Notes: generated by a model not told the origin, from the letters alone. 64,000 bases of DNA from Haemophilus_D parainfluenzae_AH (GCA_018381885.1 JAGZRA010000002.1:1-64000), one strand, 5' to 3'. Numbered from the stretch's first letter, positions 54,145 through 63,219 are shown. Translations and numbers: made by a program.

Positions 54145-54338
54145 TAGTGAATAAATCCTTAAATTGAAATGATGATTTGCAAGTGAGGTATAAAATGAAG
54201 ATATTTTGAAGTGTCTGCCATTTTCCTATACACAAAACTTGCGATATAAGACAAATGAATTGTCGAGCAAGATAATAGCATTTGTTTTTTGTTAATGCAC
54301 GAGGGGAGGGATAATTATTTGTGGGTAATTTGAGAGAA

Positions 54339-54359
54339 GGACAGACTTGATGTCTGTCC
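54339..54359 (-). terminator. Possible terminator of moeAB
   Basis: On the minus strand GGACAGAC / GTCTGTCC with a 5-base loop starts 6 bases past the moeB stop. The following CTTCTCTC is a weak T-rich tail. Confidence 0.5.
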
Positions 54360-54364
54360 AACTA

Positions 54365-55087
54365 TTAGACGGGTAATTTCATTTCTCGGATACGCATGGC
54401 TAATCCATCGATTAACAACAAACGTCCACATAAATTTGAACCGATTTTTAACCGCACTTTGATGGCTTCTAAGGCTTGAATGGAGCCAACAATACCCACA
54501 ATTGGTGCCAGTACGCCAGCTTCTACACAACTTAAAACATTTTGCCCAAAGAGCTGGCTAAGTTGGCGATAGGTTGGGGTATTGGGTTCGTAAGTAAAGA
54601 CGGATACTTGCCCTTCTAAACGGATCGCTGCACCTGAAATTAGCGGGATCTTCGCTTTCTCACAACCACGATCGATCGCATTACGAATATCCACGTTATC
54701 GGTACAATCTAATATCACATCAAAGTGCGGTATGATTTCCGCGAGTTTTTCTTCGGAAAGTTGTGCATTGATGGTTTCAATTTCTACGTATGGATTAATC
54801 TGTTGTAACGCGATTTTTGCCGATTCCACTTTAGGCATATTTAATCGGCTATCAGTATGTAACACCTGACGTTGTAAATTGGAAAGCGATACGGTGTCGA
54901 AATCTAACAAGGTTAAATGACCCACGCCAGCAGCTGCAAGATATTGACTTGCCGCACAACCTAAACCGCCCAGACCGACAATTAACATGCGGCTGTCTTT
55001 GAGTTTTTCTTGTCCGTCAAAATCAACCGCTTTTAAGATGATTTGGCGGTTATAACGCAGTTCTTCTTCGTAGCTTAATTCAGCCAT
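54365..55087 (-). CDS. moeB: Molybdopterin-synthase adenylyltransferase MoeB, zinc site absent
   Basis: Adenylates the C terminus of MoaD during molybdopterin synthesis. The 240-residue protein has the nucleotide-binding GLGGLGCAASQYL near 39-51 and DCTDN near 129-133 of the ThiF/MoeB fold. E. coli MoeB (249 residues) holds zinc by two CxxC pairs; here the first is replaced by TYRQ (no Cys) and the C terminus stops at REMKLPV, before the second pair. ATP-site residues are retained, so activity is likely. The start overlaps the moeA stop (TAATG). Confidence 0.92.
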   Translation of the reverse strand: MAELSYEEELRYNRQIILKAVDFDGQEKLKDSRMLIVGLGGLGCAASQYLAAAGVGHLTLLDFDTVSLSNLQRQVLHTDSRLNMPKVESAKIALQQINPYVEIETINAQLSEEKLAEIIPHFDVILDCTDNVDIRNAIDRGCEKAKIPLISGAAIRLEGQVSVFTYEPNTPTYRQLSQLFGQNVLSCVEAGVLAPIVGIVGSIQALEAIKVRLKIGSNLCGRLLLIDGLAMRIREMKLPV

Positions 55088-56304
55088 TATTGCCCCAATA
55101 GGTGATTAAACGGTTCAATGGTGACGATTTCACCCGCAGCGACATTGCCACGATCTTTTTCGAGGCGAATAAAACAGTTACTTTTCACAAAAGAGCTGAA
55201 TAAATGCGAACCTTGGAAACCCACTGGGTGCACTTCAAGTTGACCATTTTCATTAATTTGATAGAAACCACGTTGGAAATCTAAACGGCCAGGCGCTTTT
55301 TTCAAATTAGTTTGGGCAATCGCTTGAAAGTGCGGTTGTTTTTTCGGGTGTTTTTTACCGCTTAATTTAGCGATAGCCGGTTGAACCAATTGATAGAATG
55401 TCACTAATGCAGAAACCGGATTGCCAGGTAAACCGCAGAACCAAGCATTTTCTAATTTACCGAAAGCAAATGGCTTGCCAGGTTTCATCGCAATTTTCCA
55501 GAAATTCACTTGGCCTACTTTTTCTAACACAGTTTTCGTGAAGTCAGCTTCACCTACCGAAACGCCACCGCTTGTGATAACCAGATCTGCTTGCGCTTGT
55601 GCTTTCACAAAAGCCGCTTCAAATTCTGCTTGGTTATCTGGCAGAATACCGAAGTCGAGCACGTCACAATTTAATTTTTCTAGCATTAATTTCACGGTGA
55701 AACGGTTGGTATCATAAATTTGTCCAGCTTGTAGCGGTTGACCGACAGGCACTAATTCGTCACCAGTTGAAAGCACGGCCACTTTTAAGCGAGGGTAAGC
55801 TTTGACTTCAGCAATACCTAATGAAGCAAGTAAAGGTAAAGATACGGCATTTAACTCATCGCCTTGATGTAATACCACATCACCTTTTTTCACATCTTCA
55901 CCAATGCGGCGAATATTCTGATTAGCTTTAGGTAAGGCAGAAAAGGTAACAGAACCATCTTCATTGACGGTGACATCTTCTTGCATAACTACCGCATCGG
56001 CACCTTCAGGAATCATCGCACCCGTCATAATTCTGACCGCACTTTGTGCTACCCATTCCCCTTGAAATGGATTGCCTGCAAAGGATTTTCCCGCAACAGA
56101 AAGTGTCATAGATTGCTGTAAATCGGCTAAACGAACTGCATAGCCATCCATCGCGGAGTTATCAAAAGAAGGCACGTTAATTGGAGAAATCACATCTTCC
56201 GCACAGACACGATCCGCGGCTTCAGTTAAAGCTAGTGTTTCAGTTTTTGTCGGGAAGGGAAGTTGGTTGAGCATTTGCGCCAAGGCATCTTCAAGTGGCA
56301 ACAT
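55087..56304 (-). CDS. moeA: Molybdopterin molybdenumtransferase MoeA
   Basis: Inserts molybdenum into adenylated molybdopterin. The 405-residue protein (E. coli MoeA has 411) has the four-domain MoeA layout, with NSAMDGYA near 48-55, STGDEL near 180-185, GGVSVGEADF near 246-255 and GLPGNPVSA near 291-299. I start at ATG 56304 with AAAGGA upstream; 19 further in-frame codons precede it but without family similarity. It is translationally coupled to moeB and diverges from folE. Confidence 0.94.
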   Translation of the reverse strand: MLPLEDALAQMLNQLPFPTKTETLALTEAADRVCAEDVISPINVPSFDNSAMDGYAVRLADLQQSMTLSVAGKSFAGNPFQGEWVAQSAVRIMTGAMIPEGADAVVMQEDVTVNEDGSVTFSALPKANQNIRRIGEDVKKGDVVLHQGDELNAVSLPLLASLGIAEVKAYPRLKVAVLSTGDELVPVGQPLQAGQIYDTNRFTVKLMLEKLNCDVLDFGILPDNQAEFEAAFVKAQAQADLVITSGGVSVGEADFTKTVLEKVGQVNFWKIAMKPGKPFAFGKLENAWFCGLPGNPVSALVTFYQLVQPAIAKLSGKKHPKKQPHFQAIAQTNLKKAPGRLDFQRGFYQINENGQLEVHPVGFQGSHLFSSFVKSNCFIRLEKDRGNVAAGEIVTIEPFNHLLGQ

Positions 56305-56459
56305 AATCAATCCTTTGGGTTGAGCGAAATAAAAGTGGATATATTGTAGCCCGAAATACAATATGAAGGAAATTAATAAATTAGGGTGATTTTTCGCATT
56401 TTACGAATAATTCATCTTTTGCTAAAATAACGCATTATTTTTTTATAAATGGAAAGTGA

Positions 56460-57116
56460 ATGAACGCTATTTCACCTGATGCGGAAAGTGTCCGCCGAGC
56501 CTTGGTAGCCAAAGGCATCGAAACACCAATGATTGATCCGACTCAATGTAAAGATGAGCGCCGTGTGGCGATTGCTTCGCATATGCGTGAAGTGATGAAA
56601 TTGATTGGGTTAGATCTACGTGATGATAGCCTAGAAGAAACACCAAATCGCTTAGCCAAAATGTTTATTGATGAAATTTTCAGTGGAATGGATTATGCCA
56701 ATTTCCCGAAAATGACAAAAATCAAAAACCAAATGAAAGTGAGCGAAATGGTGCAAGTGAATGACATCACCTTAACCAGTACTTGCGAACACCATTTTGT
56801 TACAATTGATGGCAATGTTGCCGTCGCCTATTATCCAAAAGATTGGGTAATTGGCTTGTCTAAAATCAATCGCATTGTGGCGTTTTTTGCGCAACGTCCA
56901 CAAGTACAAGAGCGTTTAACCGAACAGCTTTTAACGGCATTTCAAACCATTTTAGAAACCGATGATGTGGCAGTTTATGTGAAAGCGACACATTTCTGTG
57001 TGAAAGCTCGCGGGGTAAAAGATACCCACAGTTATACTGTGACATCAGCCTATGGCGGAGTCTTTTTAGAAGATCGCGAAACTCGCAAAGAATTTTTATC
57101 TTCCATTCAGAAGTAA
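56460..57116 (+). CDS. folE: GTP cyclohydrolase I
   Basis: First enzyme of tetrahydrofolate and pterin synthesis: GTP to dihydroneopterin triphosphate. The 218-residue protein (E. coli FolE has 222) has the zinc ligands in TCEHHF near 109-114 and HFCVKARG near 179-186, and the GLSKINRIV segment near 131-139. Start supported by GGAAAG 4 bases upstream. It is alone, with its own terminator. Confidence 0.96.
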   Translation: MNAISPDAESVRRALVAKGIETPMIDPTQCKDERRVAIASHMREVMKLIGLDLRDDSLEETPNRLAKMFIDEIFSGMDYANFPKMTKIKNQMKVSEMVQVNDITLTSTCEHHFVTIDGNVAVAYYPKDWVIGLSKINRIVAFFAQRPQVQERLTEQLLTAFQTILETDDVAVYVKATHFCVKARGVKDTHSYTVTSAYGGVFLEDRETRKEFLSSIQK

Positions 57117-57123
57117 TGAGCAG

Positions 57124-57149
57124 AAGCACCGAATACTCGGTGCTTTTTG
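57124..57149. terminator. Terminator between convergent folE and aroA
   Basis: AAGCACCGA / TCGGTGCTT with a 4-base loop and T run. Confidence 0.88.
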
Positions 57150-57157
57150 TTTAAGAT

Positions 57158-58456
57158 TTAGTTTCTAACACTTAATTTCTCAAATTCATCGAAGAATGTT
57201 GGGAACGTTTTAGCCGTACATTTTGGATCTAAAATCGTGACGGGAGTATCCGACAATGCAACTAAAGCAAAGCACATTGCCATACGGTGATCGTTATAGG
57301 TCTCAATTTCTGCATGTTTAAATTGAGAAAGGGCAAGCGGTTGAATGCGAATAAAATCTTCACCTTCTTCAACTTCCGCACCGACTTTTCGTAACTCGGC
57401 AGCCATTGCAGCAAGGCGATCAGTTTCTTTCACTCGCCAGTTATAAATATTGCGAATAACGGTTTCACCCTTTGCAAATAAGGCGGTTGTGGCAATTGTC
57501 ATGGCTGCATCAGGAATGTGGTTCATATCCATATCAATGCCGTGGAGCTCAGCTTGTTCTGCTAGAATAAAATCTTCACCCCAAGTGATTTTCGCGCCCA
57601 TTTTTTCGAGTACATCGGCAAATAGACGGTCGCCTTGAATGGAATGTTTGCCAATTCCTGTCACTTTTACATTGCCTTTAATCGCGGCGGCTGCGAGGAA
57701 ATAAGAGGCAGATGAGGCATCACCCTCTACCATGTATTTACCTGGTGACAAATAGGACTGGTTACCTTTCACTTTAAACACTTGATAATGTTGATTTTCA
57801 ACCGAAACACCAAAATCTTTCATCATCGCGAGGGTGATATCAATATAAGGTTTTGAAACTAAATCACCCACAATATGGATATCTAAATCGCCTTCAGCAA
57901 GAGGCGCAGCCATTAAAAGTGCGGTCAAAAATTGAGAAGAAATTGAACCGTCAATTTTAACCACGCCACCTTTAATCCCTTGATTCCGAATCGCAAGCGG
58001 TGGGTAACCGTCATTTTCTAAATAACGAACATTGGCACCCGCTTGAAGAAGTCCATCCACCAAATGTTTGATTGGGCGTTCTTTCATACGTGGCTCACCG
58101 GTCAAAATGACTTCGCCTTCGGTGTTACCTTTTAAACAAAGCGCCGCCGTCAAAGGGCGCATGGCCGTACCAGCATTGCCAAGAAAAAGTGATAAGCCAT
58201 TTTCAACCTGAAATGCGCCACCTAAGCCTTCAACTTCACAGCAAGTTTTGTCTTCAGACAGCTGGTAATTCACACCTAAAGCTTTAAGGGCGTTTAGCAT
58301 ATGACGAATGTCATCACTGTCTAATAGATTCGTGACCCTTGTCGTGCCTTTAGCTAATGCGGCTAATAATAATGCACGGTTTGATAAACTTTTCGAGCCA
58401 GGTAAGTTGATCTCACCTTCAATGCGAGAAATTGGCTCTAAAGTGATTGCTTTCAT
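57158..58456 (-). CDS. aroA: 3-phosphoshikimate 1-carboxyvinyltransferase
   Basis: Sixth step of the shikimate pathway, EPSP synthase. The 432-residue protein has the substrate-binding motifs LPGSKSLSNRALLLAALA near 18-35 and GNAGTAMRPLTAAL near 93-106. The Pro in the second motif (RPL) and Gly at 96 are the usual class I residues. The start overlaps the purU stop by one base (TAATG). Confidence 0.97.
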   Translation of the reverse strand: MKAITLEPISRIEGEINLPGSKSLSNRALLLAALAKGTTRVTNLLDSDDIRHMLNALKALGVNYQLSEDKTCCEVEGLGGAFQVENGLSLFLGNAGTAMRPLTAALCLKGNTEGEVILTGEPRMKERPIKHLVDGLLQAGANVRYLENDGYPPLAIRNQGIKGGVVKIDGSISSQFLTALLMAAPLAEGDLDIHIVGDLVSKPYIDITLAMMKDFGVSVENQHYQVFKVKGNQSYLSPGKYMVEGDASSASYFLAAAAIKGNVKVTGIGKHSIQGDRLFADVLEKMGAKITWGEDFILAEQAELHGIDMDMNHIPDAAMTIATTALFAKGETVIRNIYNWRVKETDRLAAMAAELRKVGAEVEEGEDFIRIQPLALSQFKHAEIETYNDHRMAMCFALVALSDTPVTILDPKCTAKTFPTFFDEFEKLSVRN

Positions 58457-59292
58457 TACAAGACCACCGTTTTATTTTTATACACAAAAATACGATCATG
58501 TAAGGCAAGATCAAGCGCACGACTTAATACTGTTTTTTCCACATCTCGGCCCGCACGCATCATTGCATCGGCGGAGTAAGTGTGATCCACATTAATCACA
58601 TTTTGCATAATGATTGGACCTTGATCTAATTCATTATTAATAAAGTGAGCCGTTGCACCAATAATTTTTACGCCCCGCTCATAAGCTTGCTGATAGGGTT
58701 TTGCACCAATAAATGCGGGTAAGAATGAATGGTGAATATTAATCACACGATTTGGATAACGCGCCACGAATTCTGGATTTAATACACGCATATATTTAGC
58801 TAAAACAATATAATCAGGTGCATATTCATCAATTTTTTCAGCAAGTAATTTATCGTGTTCGACACGCGTGAGCCCTTCATGACTGACACAATGGAATGGA
58901 ATATCAAAGCGTTCAACTAATTCGCGTAAATTATCGTGATTACTAATTACAGCCGCAATTTCTACGTCTAACGCACCGTAATAATTTTTCATTAAAATAT
59001 CACCTAAGCAGTGTGCTTCTTTGGTGACTAAAATCACGATACGTTTACGTTTTGCGCTAATTAGGCGGCAATTTGTCCCAGCAGGTAAACTATAATTTAA
59101 GTCAGCTAACAAGGTTTCTTCGTTAAAAATACCTTCCAATTCGGTACGCATGAAGAAATGTTTTGTTTCGAAATCAACGAACTCATTATTATGAAGGATA
59201 TTTAATTGATGTTTGTAACAAATATTGGTGATTTTGGCGATTAAGCCTTTATCATCAGGACAATCGGTTAGTAATATTTTCTTTTCTAACAT
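58456..59292 (-). CDS. purU: Formyltetrahydrofolate deformylase PurU
   Basis: Hydrolyses 10-formyltetrahydrofolate to formate and tetrahydrofolate, feeding formate to PurT and balancing one-carbon units. The 278-residue protein has an N-terminal ACT-like domain (about 5-80) and the formyl-transferase fold with NIHHSFLPAFIGAKPYQQA near 186-204 and the catalytic Asp in NELDQGPII near 221-229. It is co-transcribed with aroA. Confidence 0.95.
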   Translation of the reverse strand: MLEKKILLTDCPDDKGLIAKITNICYKHQLNILHNNEFVDFETKHFFMRTELEGIFNEETLLADLNYSLPAGTNCRLISAKRKRIVILVTKEAHCLGDILMKNYYGALDVEIAAVISNHDNLRELVERFDIPFHCVSHEGLTRVEHDKLLAEKIDEYAPDYIVLAKYMRVLNPEFVARYPNRVINIHHSFLPAFIGAKPYQQAYERGVKIIGATAHFINNELDQGPIIMQNVINVDHTYSADAMMRAGRDVEKTVLSRALDLALHDRIFVYKNKTVVL

Positions 59293-59310
59293 AATGAATA
59301 TCTTGCAAGA

Positions 59311-59345
59311 TAAATAAAAAAAGAGAACCCATAAAAATGGGTTCT
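59311..59345 (-). terminator. Terminator of hns
   Basis: On the minus strand AGAACCCAT / ATGGGTTCT with a 4-base loop runs into seven T residues. It lies 18 bases past the hns stop. Confidence 0.92.
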
Positions 59346-59362
59346 ACATTGTTAATGTGAAA

Positions 59363-59767
59363 TTAGATTTCAAAAGAAGCTAAAGAGGCACCTTTATCTA
59401 AGGCTTTTTGAATCACACGAGGTGTACGGCCTTGACCTGTCCATGTTCTTTCTTGACCAGTTTCATCAGTATATTTGTATTTTGCTGGGCGAGGTTCACG
59501 TTTTTTACGAATTGAAGAAGGCGCAATACCAATAATGGCGGTTAATTCTTCCGCAGTGATGCCTTCTTGTTTAATTAATTCTTTATATTTTGCGATACGC
59601 GCACGACGCTCTTGTTCAGCTTGTTCAATTTCAGCTGCTTGAGCACGTTTTTCTTCAACAGCAGCTTGTAATTTTAAAAGTGAACTTTCAGCTTGTTCTA
59701 ATGTTAAATCGCGTACAGCGGCGCGTAAACTACGAAGGTTAGTTAAACCTTTTGTTAATTCGTTCAT
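59363..59767 (-). CDS. hns: H-NS family nucleoid protein
   Basis: DNA-binding protein that silences AT-rich genes. The 134-residue protein has a long N-terminal coiled-coil oligomerisation region (about 1-65) and a C-terminal DNA-binding domain with the TWTGQGRTP core near 111-119, close to the usual TWTGQGRTP motif. The start ATG follows GAGGAC by 4 bases. A 17-base inverted repeat lies about 130 bases upstream. Confidence 0.93.
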   Translation of the reverse strand: MNELTKGLTNLRSLRAAVRDLTLEQAESSLLKLQAAVEEKRAQAAEIEQAEQERRARIAKYKELIKQEGITAEELTAIIGIAPSSIRKKREPRPAKYKYTDETGQERTWTGQGRTPRVIQKALDKGASLASFEI

Positions 59768-60002
59768 GATGTCCTCTTTTTTATGTGTGTGAATGCTTAA
59801 TTATTTTAAGGAAGACAATAATAACGAAAATAATATATTTGGTAAATATTAATTCGCCTAAATTAAAGAATTAATTGGTCTGATCTCATCATACTCCATA
59901 TTATGGAGTGACGTCATTTTTAATAAAAGAATAGATTTCACTGAAAGTGCAAGATTTTATTGGTAATTTTATTCATTTTAATGTAATCTCTCACCATCCT
60001 AT
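59768..60002. promoter_or_regulatory. hns/lysine-transporter divergent region
   Basis: No gene is visible. The region is very AT-rich. It contains the inverted repeat ACTCCAT-ATT-ATGGAGT (59893-59909) followed by GACGTC, a small palindrome. The hns promoter and the promoter of the lysine riboswitch must both lie here, but I cannot define either with confidence. AT-rich upstream tracts suit H-NS autorepression. Confidence 0.4.
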
Positions 60003-60178
60003 ACAACAGTAGAGGTGCGGTCATTATAAGTATTTTCCTGGAGTGGATAGCGTTGAAGGGAAAGGAAAGGAATGATTGCCGAAATCGAATAGGCGTCATC
60101 TTATTCGGTTGGTCACGTCTTCGAAAGGAACGTGACTGTCATAGTTTTTGTGTATTAACTATGGAGCGCTACGGTTCG
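60003..60178 (+). promoter_or_regulatory. Lysine riboswitch (L box)
   Basis: The conserved core elements of the lysine riboswitch are present in order: AGAGGTGCGG (60011-60020), GAGTGGATAG near 60041, GAAGGGAAAGG near 60055-60065, GCCGAA (60078-60083), P3 near 60085-60107, GGTTGG near 60107, P4 GTCACG/CGTGAC, ACTGTCA near 60135, P5 ATAGTT/AACTAT (60141-60162), and TGGAGCGCTAC (60162-60172). P1 pairs GTAG (60009-60012) with CTAC (60169-60172). The downstream stretch lacks a strong terminator, so control may be at translation. Confidence 0.92.
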
Positions 60179-60239
60179 GTCTGGTCATAATTGTGTCTTT
60201 TCTTGCCGTTGTCTCCATTAAATTATTAGGTATAACTTA

Positions 60240-61745
60240 ATGGAACTAGTCGATTATTCTTCATCTATTTATTCAATTATACCCGCATTACTTGCGATTA
60301 TTTTAGCAATTGCAACTCGTCGGGTTTTGGTGTCCCTCAGTGCAGGGATTATTGTCGGTGCGTTAATGTTGGTTGATTTCAATCCATTGAATGCACTTAT
60401 TTATTTAAAAGATAATGTTGTGGCATTAGTTTATAGTAGCGAAGAAGGCATGAATTCAAATATGAATATCGTGTTTTTCTTAGTTTTACTTGGCGTATTG
60501 ACCGCACTTTTAACTGTGTCAGGCAGCAACCGTGCGTTTGCTGAATGGGCACAAAATAAAATTAAAGGTCGTCGCGGTGCGAAATTATTAGCGGCATCTC
60601 TAGTGTTTGTAACATTTATCGATGATTACTTCCACAGTCTTGCTGTAGGTGCGATTGCACGTCCAGTTACTGATCGTTTCAAAGTTTCTCGTGCAAAATT
60701 AGCGTATATTCTAGATTCTACTGCTGCACCAATGTGTGTCATGATGCCAGTATCAAGCTGGGGGGCATACATTATTACTCTCGTAGCAGGTTTATTGGCG
60801 ACATATTCTATTACCTCTTATACACCAATGGGCGCATTCGTTGCTATGAGTTCAATGAACTACTATGCGATCTTCTCATTATTGATGGTATTCTTTGTGG
60901 CTTATTTCTCATTTGATATTGCGTCAATGGCACGTCATGAAAAATTAGCCATGGAGCGCGATTATAAAGAAGAAGTCATTGAAGGTGTGAAAGGTAAAGT
61001 TCGCAACTTAATTTTACCGATTTTAGTCTTAATTACCGTCACTGTTTTTATGATGATTCACACAGGTAGTGAGGCCTTAGCGGCAGATGGAAAACCATTT
61101 AGCCTCTTAGGTGCATTTGAAAATACGACAGTAGGTATTTCGCTTGTTGTTGGGGGTTCAAGTGCGGTTGCTATGTCAACATTATTGATTATTCTTGAGC
61201 GTCAAGTTTCTTTACAAGAATACGGAAAAGCGTGGATTGCCGGTATTAAATCTATGTTAGGTGCAATTGCAATCCTGTTCTTTGCGTGGACAATCAATAA
61301 AGTGGTGGGTGATGCACAAACCGGTAAATACTTATCTTCTTTAGTGAGTGGCAGCATTCCAGTTCAATTTTTACCAGTGATTTTATTTATTCTTGGTTCA
61401 GCAATGGCATTCTCAACAGGGACAAGCTGGGGGACATTTGGCATTATGTTACCAATTGCAGCGGCAATGGCGACTAACTCAGCACCAGAATTATTACTTC
61501 CTTGTTTGTCTGCAGTTATGGCAGGCGCGGTATGCGGCGACCACTGTTCACCGGTTTCGGATACAACGATTCTGTCGTCAACTGGGGCAAAATGTAACCA
61601 CATGGATCACGTCACCACCTGGATTTGTGACAACAGCGGTTGTTTTAGTGGCTTTAGTGTTTATCGTGAAAAAACGTTAATCATAAACGTAAAAAAGAAA
61701 GGGCGTACTTATGTACGCCCTTTTTGTATTTACTGTGAAAATTAG
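60240..61745 (+). CDS. NhaC-family transporter, predicted lysine carrier, C-terminal frameshift
   Basis: NhaC-family protein with about eleven membrane segments, motifs STAAPMCVMMPVSSWGAY near 161-178 and AGAVCGDHCSPVSDTTILS near 427-445. It sits behind a lysine riboswitch, so lysine uptake (the LysW group of this family) is the likely role, in place of Na+/H+ antiport. The reading frame as given runs to 61745, straight through the terminator hairpin at 61698-61727, giving a non-family tail of about 40 residues (from ICDNSG). The +1 frame from about 61620 to 61680 instead encodes a hydrophobic helix ending VALVFIVKKR and stop. So an extra base near 61608-61622 is likely. It may still function. 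Confidence 0.85.
   Translation: MELVDYSSSIYSIIPALLAIILAIATRRVLVSLSAGIIVGALMLVDFNPLNALIYLKDNVVALVYSSEEGMNSNMNIVFFLVLLGVLTALLTVSGSNRAFAEWAQNKIKGRRGAKLLAASLVFVTFIDDYFHSLAVGAIARPVTDRFKVSRAKLAYILDSTAAPMCVMMPVSSWGAYIITLVAGLLATYSITSYTPMGAFVAMSSMNYYAIFSLLMVFFVAYFSFDIASMARHEKLAMERDYKEEVIEGVKGKVRNLILPILVLITVTVFMMIHTGSEALAADGKPFSLLGAFENTTVGISLVVGGSSAVAMSTLLIILERQVSLQEYGKAWIAGIKSMLGAIAILFFAWTINKVVGDAQTGKYLSSLVSGSIPVQFLPVILFILGSAMAFSTGTSWGTFGIMLPIAAAMATNSAPELLLPCLSAVMAGAVCGDHCSPVSDTTILSSTGAKCNHMDHVTTWICDNSGCFSGFSVYREKTLIINVKKKGRTYVRPFCIYCEN
61608..61680 (+). other. Displaced C-terminal coding segment of the NhaC-family gene
   Basis: In the +1 frame this stretch reads PGFVTTAVVLVALVFIVKKR and then a stop at 61678-61680, a typical last membrane helix. 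The main frame loses it. Joining the two needs removal of one base (or addition of two) in the CACCACCTGG region. It may be a sequence error or a true mutation. Confidence 0.6.
61698..61727. terminator. Terminator of the NhaC-family gene
   Basis: AAAGGGCGTAC / GTACGCCCTTT with a 4-base loop and a T run. It lies 18 bases after the corrected stop at 61680 and just before the cls stop, so it may serve both genes. Confidence 0.9.
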
Positions 61746-63202
61746 AGTAATGGACTAAACAAGAAAAATAACCGCTCGATGATTCGATGATAGAAAGGAC
61801 GATTGATCCATTCTTGCATATCGAGTGCGGAGGAATTCGCTAAATAATTCTCATGGAGTGTGGCTACTTCATTGGCAAAATTACGATCTTCTACGGCAAC
61901 GGTGATTTCAAAGTTAAGCAGGAAACTGCGTAAATCCATATTTACCGTACCAACGAGTGCAAGCTTGTTATCGATTAACACACTTTTTGTATGGAGAAGT
62001 CCTGCTTCAAAATGATAAATTTTGACACCCGCTTCGAGTAAATCATCAAAGAATGTTCGACTCGCCCAACGAACCATCAAGGAATCATTGTTCTTAGGTA
62101 AAATGAGCGTGATATCAACACCTCGGAATGCGGCAATGCGTAATGCTTCAGCAATATTGTGACTTGGCACAAAGTAAGGTGAAGTGATCACAATACTTTC
62201 TCTTGCCGCATAAATGACTGTTGCAAGAGATTGAGCTATTAAATCATCTGGAAACGCCGGACCACTCGCAATAACTTGCACAGAATGGGTGTCGTTATCG
62301 TCAATTTCCACAAGTGGACAATTTGGCAATAAAAGAGGTAATTCTTCCATGGTTTCAATTTCCCAATCCCAAGCATGTAAGCTGTTTAAAATCGGTGAAA
62401 CAGGACCGTTGATTCGCACCATCACGTCTATCCAATTGCCTACGTTGCTGTCTTGTTTGAAGAAATTTGGGTCCACCATATTCATACTGCCTGTATAGGC
62501 AATTTGATTATCAATGATGATGATTTTACGATGTTGACGTAAATCAATTCGGCTGAAGAACATCCGGAATAAATTTACATGTAGCGCTTCGGTAATTTCA
62601 ATGCCTTTTTCTCGCATTTCTTTACAAACAGGGCTTTTCAAAAAAGCATTACTGCCAACGGAATCGAGTAAAAGACAAACTTTAACTCCACGTTGCACGG
62701 CTTCTTCTAAGGCTTGTTTCACTTCATTAATCATGCCATCATTGCTCCAAATATAGAACACCATATTAATGGAATGATGTGCTTGTTGAATATCACGAAT
62801 GATACTTCGAATGACGCTTTCTGGCGTGTCGAGAATATGTAATTCATTACCTCGAATGTTCGGAATACCTAAGCGGTGGTGGACTAGTTTAAATAAAGCA
62901 CGATAACGAGGATCCTGGGAATGTGTAACCAGATCTTTTTGTTCTGACAGTTGCTGAAGCCATTGGGTATATTTAGGTTTTAACAACTGAAAGGCTTTGG
63001 CTCGGCGCGTACCGAGTTTAATCTCACCAAAAATTAAATAAGCAATGACGCCAATCAGTGGCACAAGGTAGATAATCATCAGCCATGACAACGTAGCAGA
63101 AACCGCTTGTTTTTTGACGAGTAAACGCAAAGTGACAGAAATAACCGCCATCCAAATTAACACGGGAATAATATAAACCAGTATAATATGTTCAAAACTC
63201 AT
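61742..63202 (-). CDS. cls: Cardiolipin synthase
   Basis: Phospholipase-D-superfamily enzyme that condenses two phosphatidylglycerols to cardiolipin. The 486-residue protein matches E. coli ClsA (486), with two N-terminal membrane segments (about 5-28, 38-58) and the two HKD motifs HRKIIIID near 225-232 and HTKSVLID near 404-411. The start ATG is at 63202; the upstream uptake sequence at 63211 sits between it and the divergent pseudouridine synthase gene. Confidence 0.94.
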   Translation of the reverse strand: MSFEHIILVYIIPVLIWMAVISVTLRLLVKKQAVSATLSWLMIIYLVPLIGVIAYLIFGEIKLGTRRAKAFQLLKPKYTQWLQQLSEQKDLVTHSQDPRYRALFKLVHHRLGIPNIRGNELHILDTPESVIRSIIRDIQQAHHSINMVFYIWSNDGMINEVKQALEEAVQRGVKVCLLLDSVGSNAFLKSPVCKEMREKGIEITEALHVNLFRMFFSRIDLRQHRKIIIIDNQIAYTGSMNMVDPNFFKQDSNVGNWIDVMVRINGPVSPILNSLHAWDWEIETMEELPLLLPNCPLVEIDDNDTHSVQVIASGPAFPDDLIAQSLATVIYAARESIVITSPYFVPSHNIAEALRIAAFRGVDITLILPKNNDSLMVRWASRTFFDDLLEAGVKIYHFEAGLLHTKSVLIDNKLALVGTVNMDLRSFLLNFEITVAVEDRNFANEVATLHENYLANSSALDMQEWINRPFYHRIIERLFFLFSPLL

Positions 63203-63210
63203 TAATTTTT

Positions 63211-63219
63211 GACCGCACT
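63211..63219 (-). other. Uptake sequence abutting a start codon
   Basis: ACCGCACTT is the reverse complement of the uptake sequence AAGTGCGGT, separated from the ATG of the pseudouridine synthase gene at 63221 by one base. Confidence 0.85.

Noticed and set aside
53939..54361. 140-codon minus-strand ORF overlapping the yedE start
   Set aside because: It overlaps the conserved N terminus of YedE in another frame and shows no domain or ribosome binding site.
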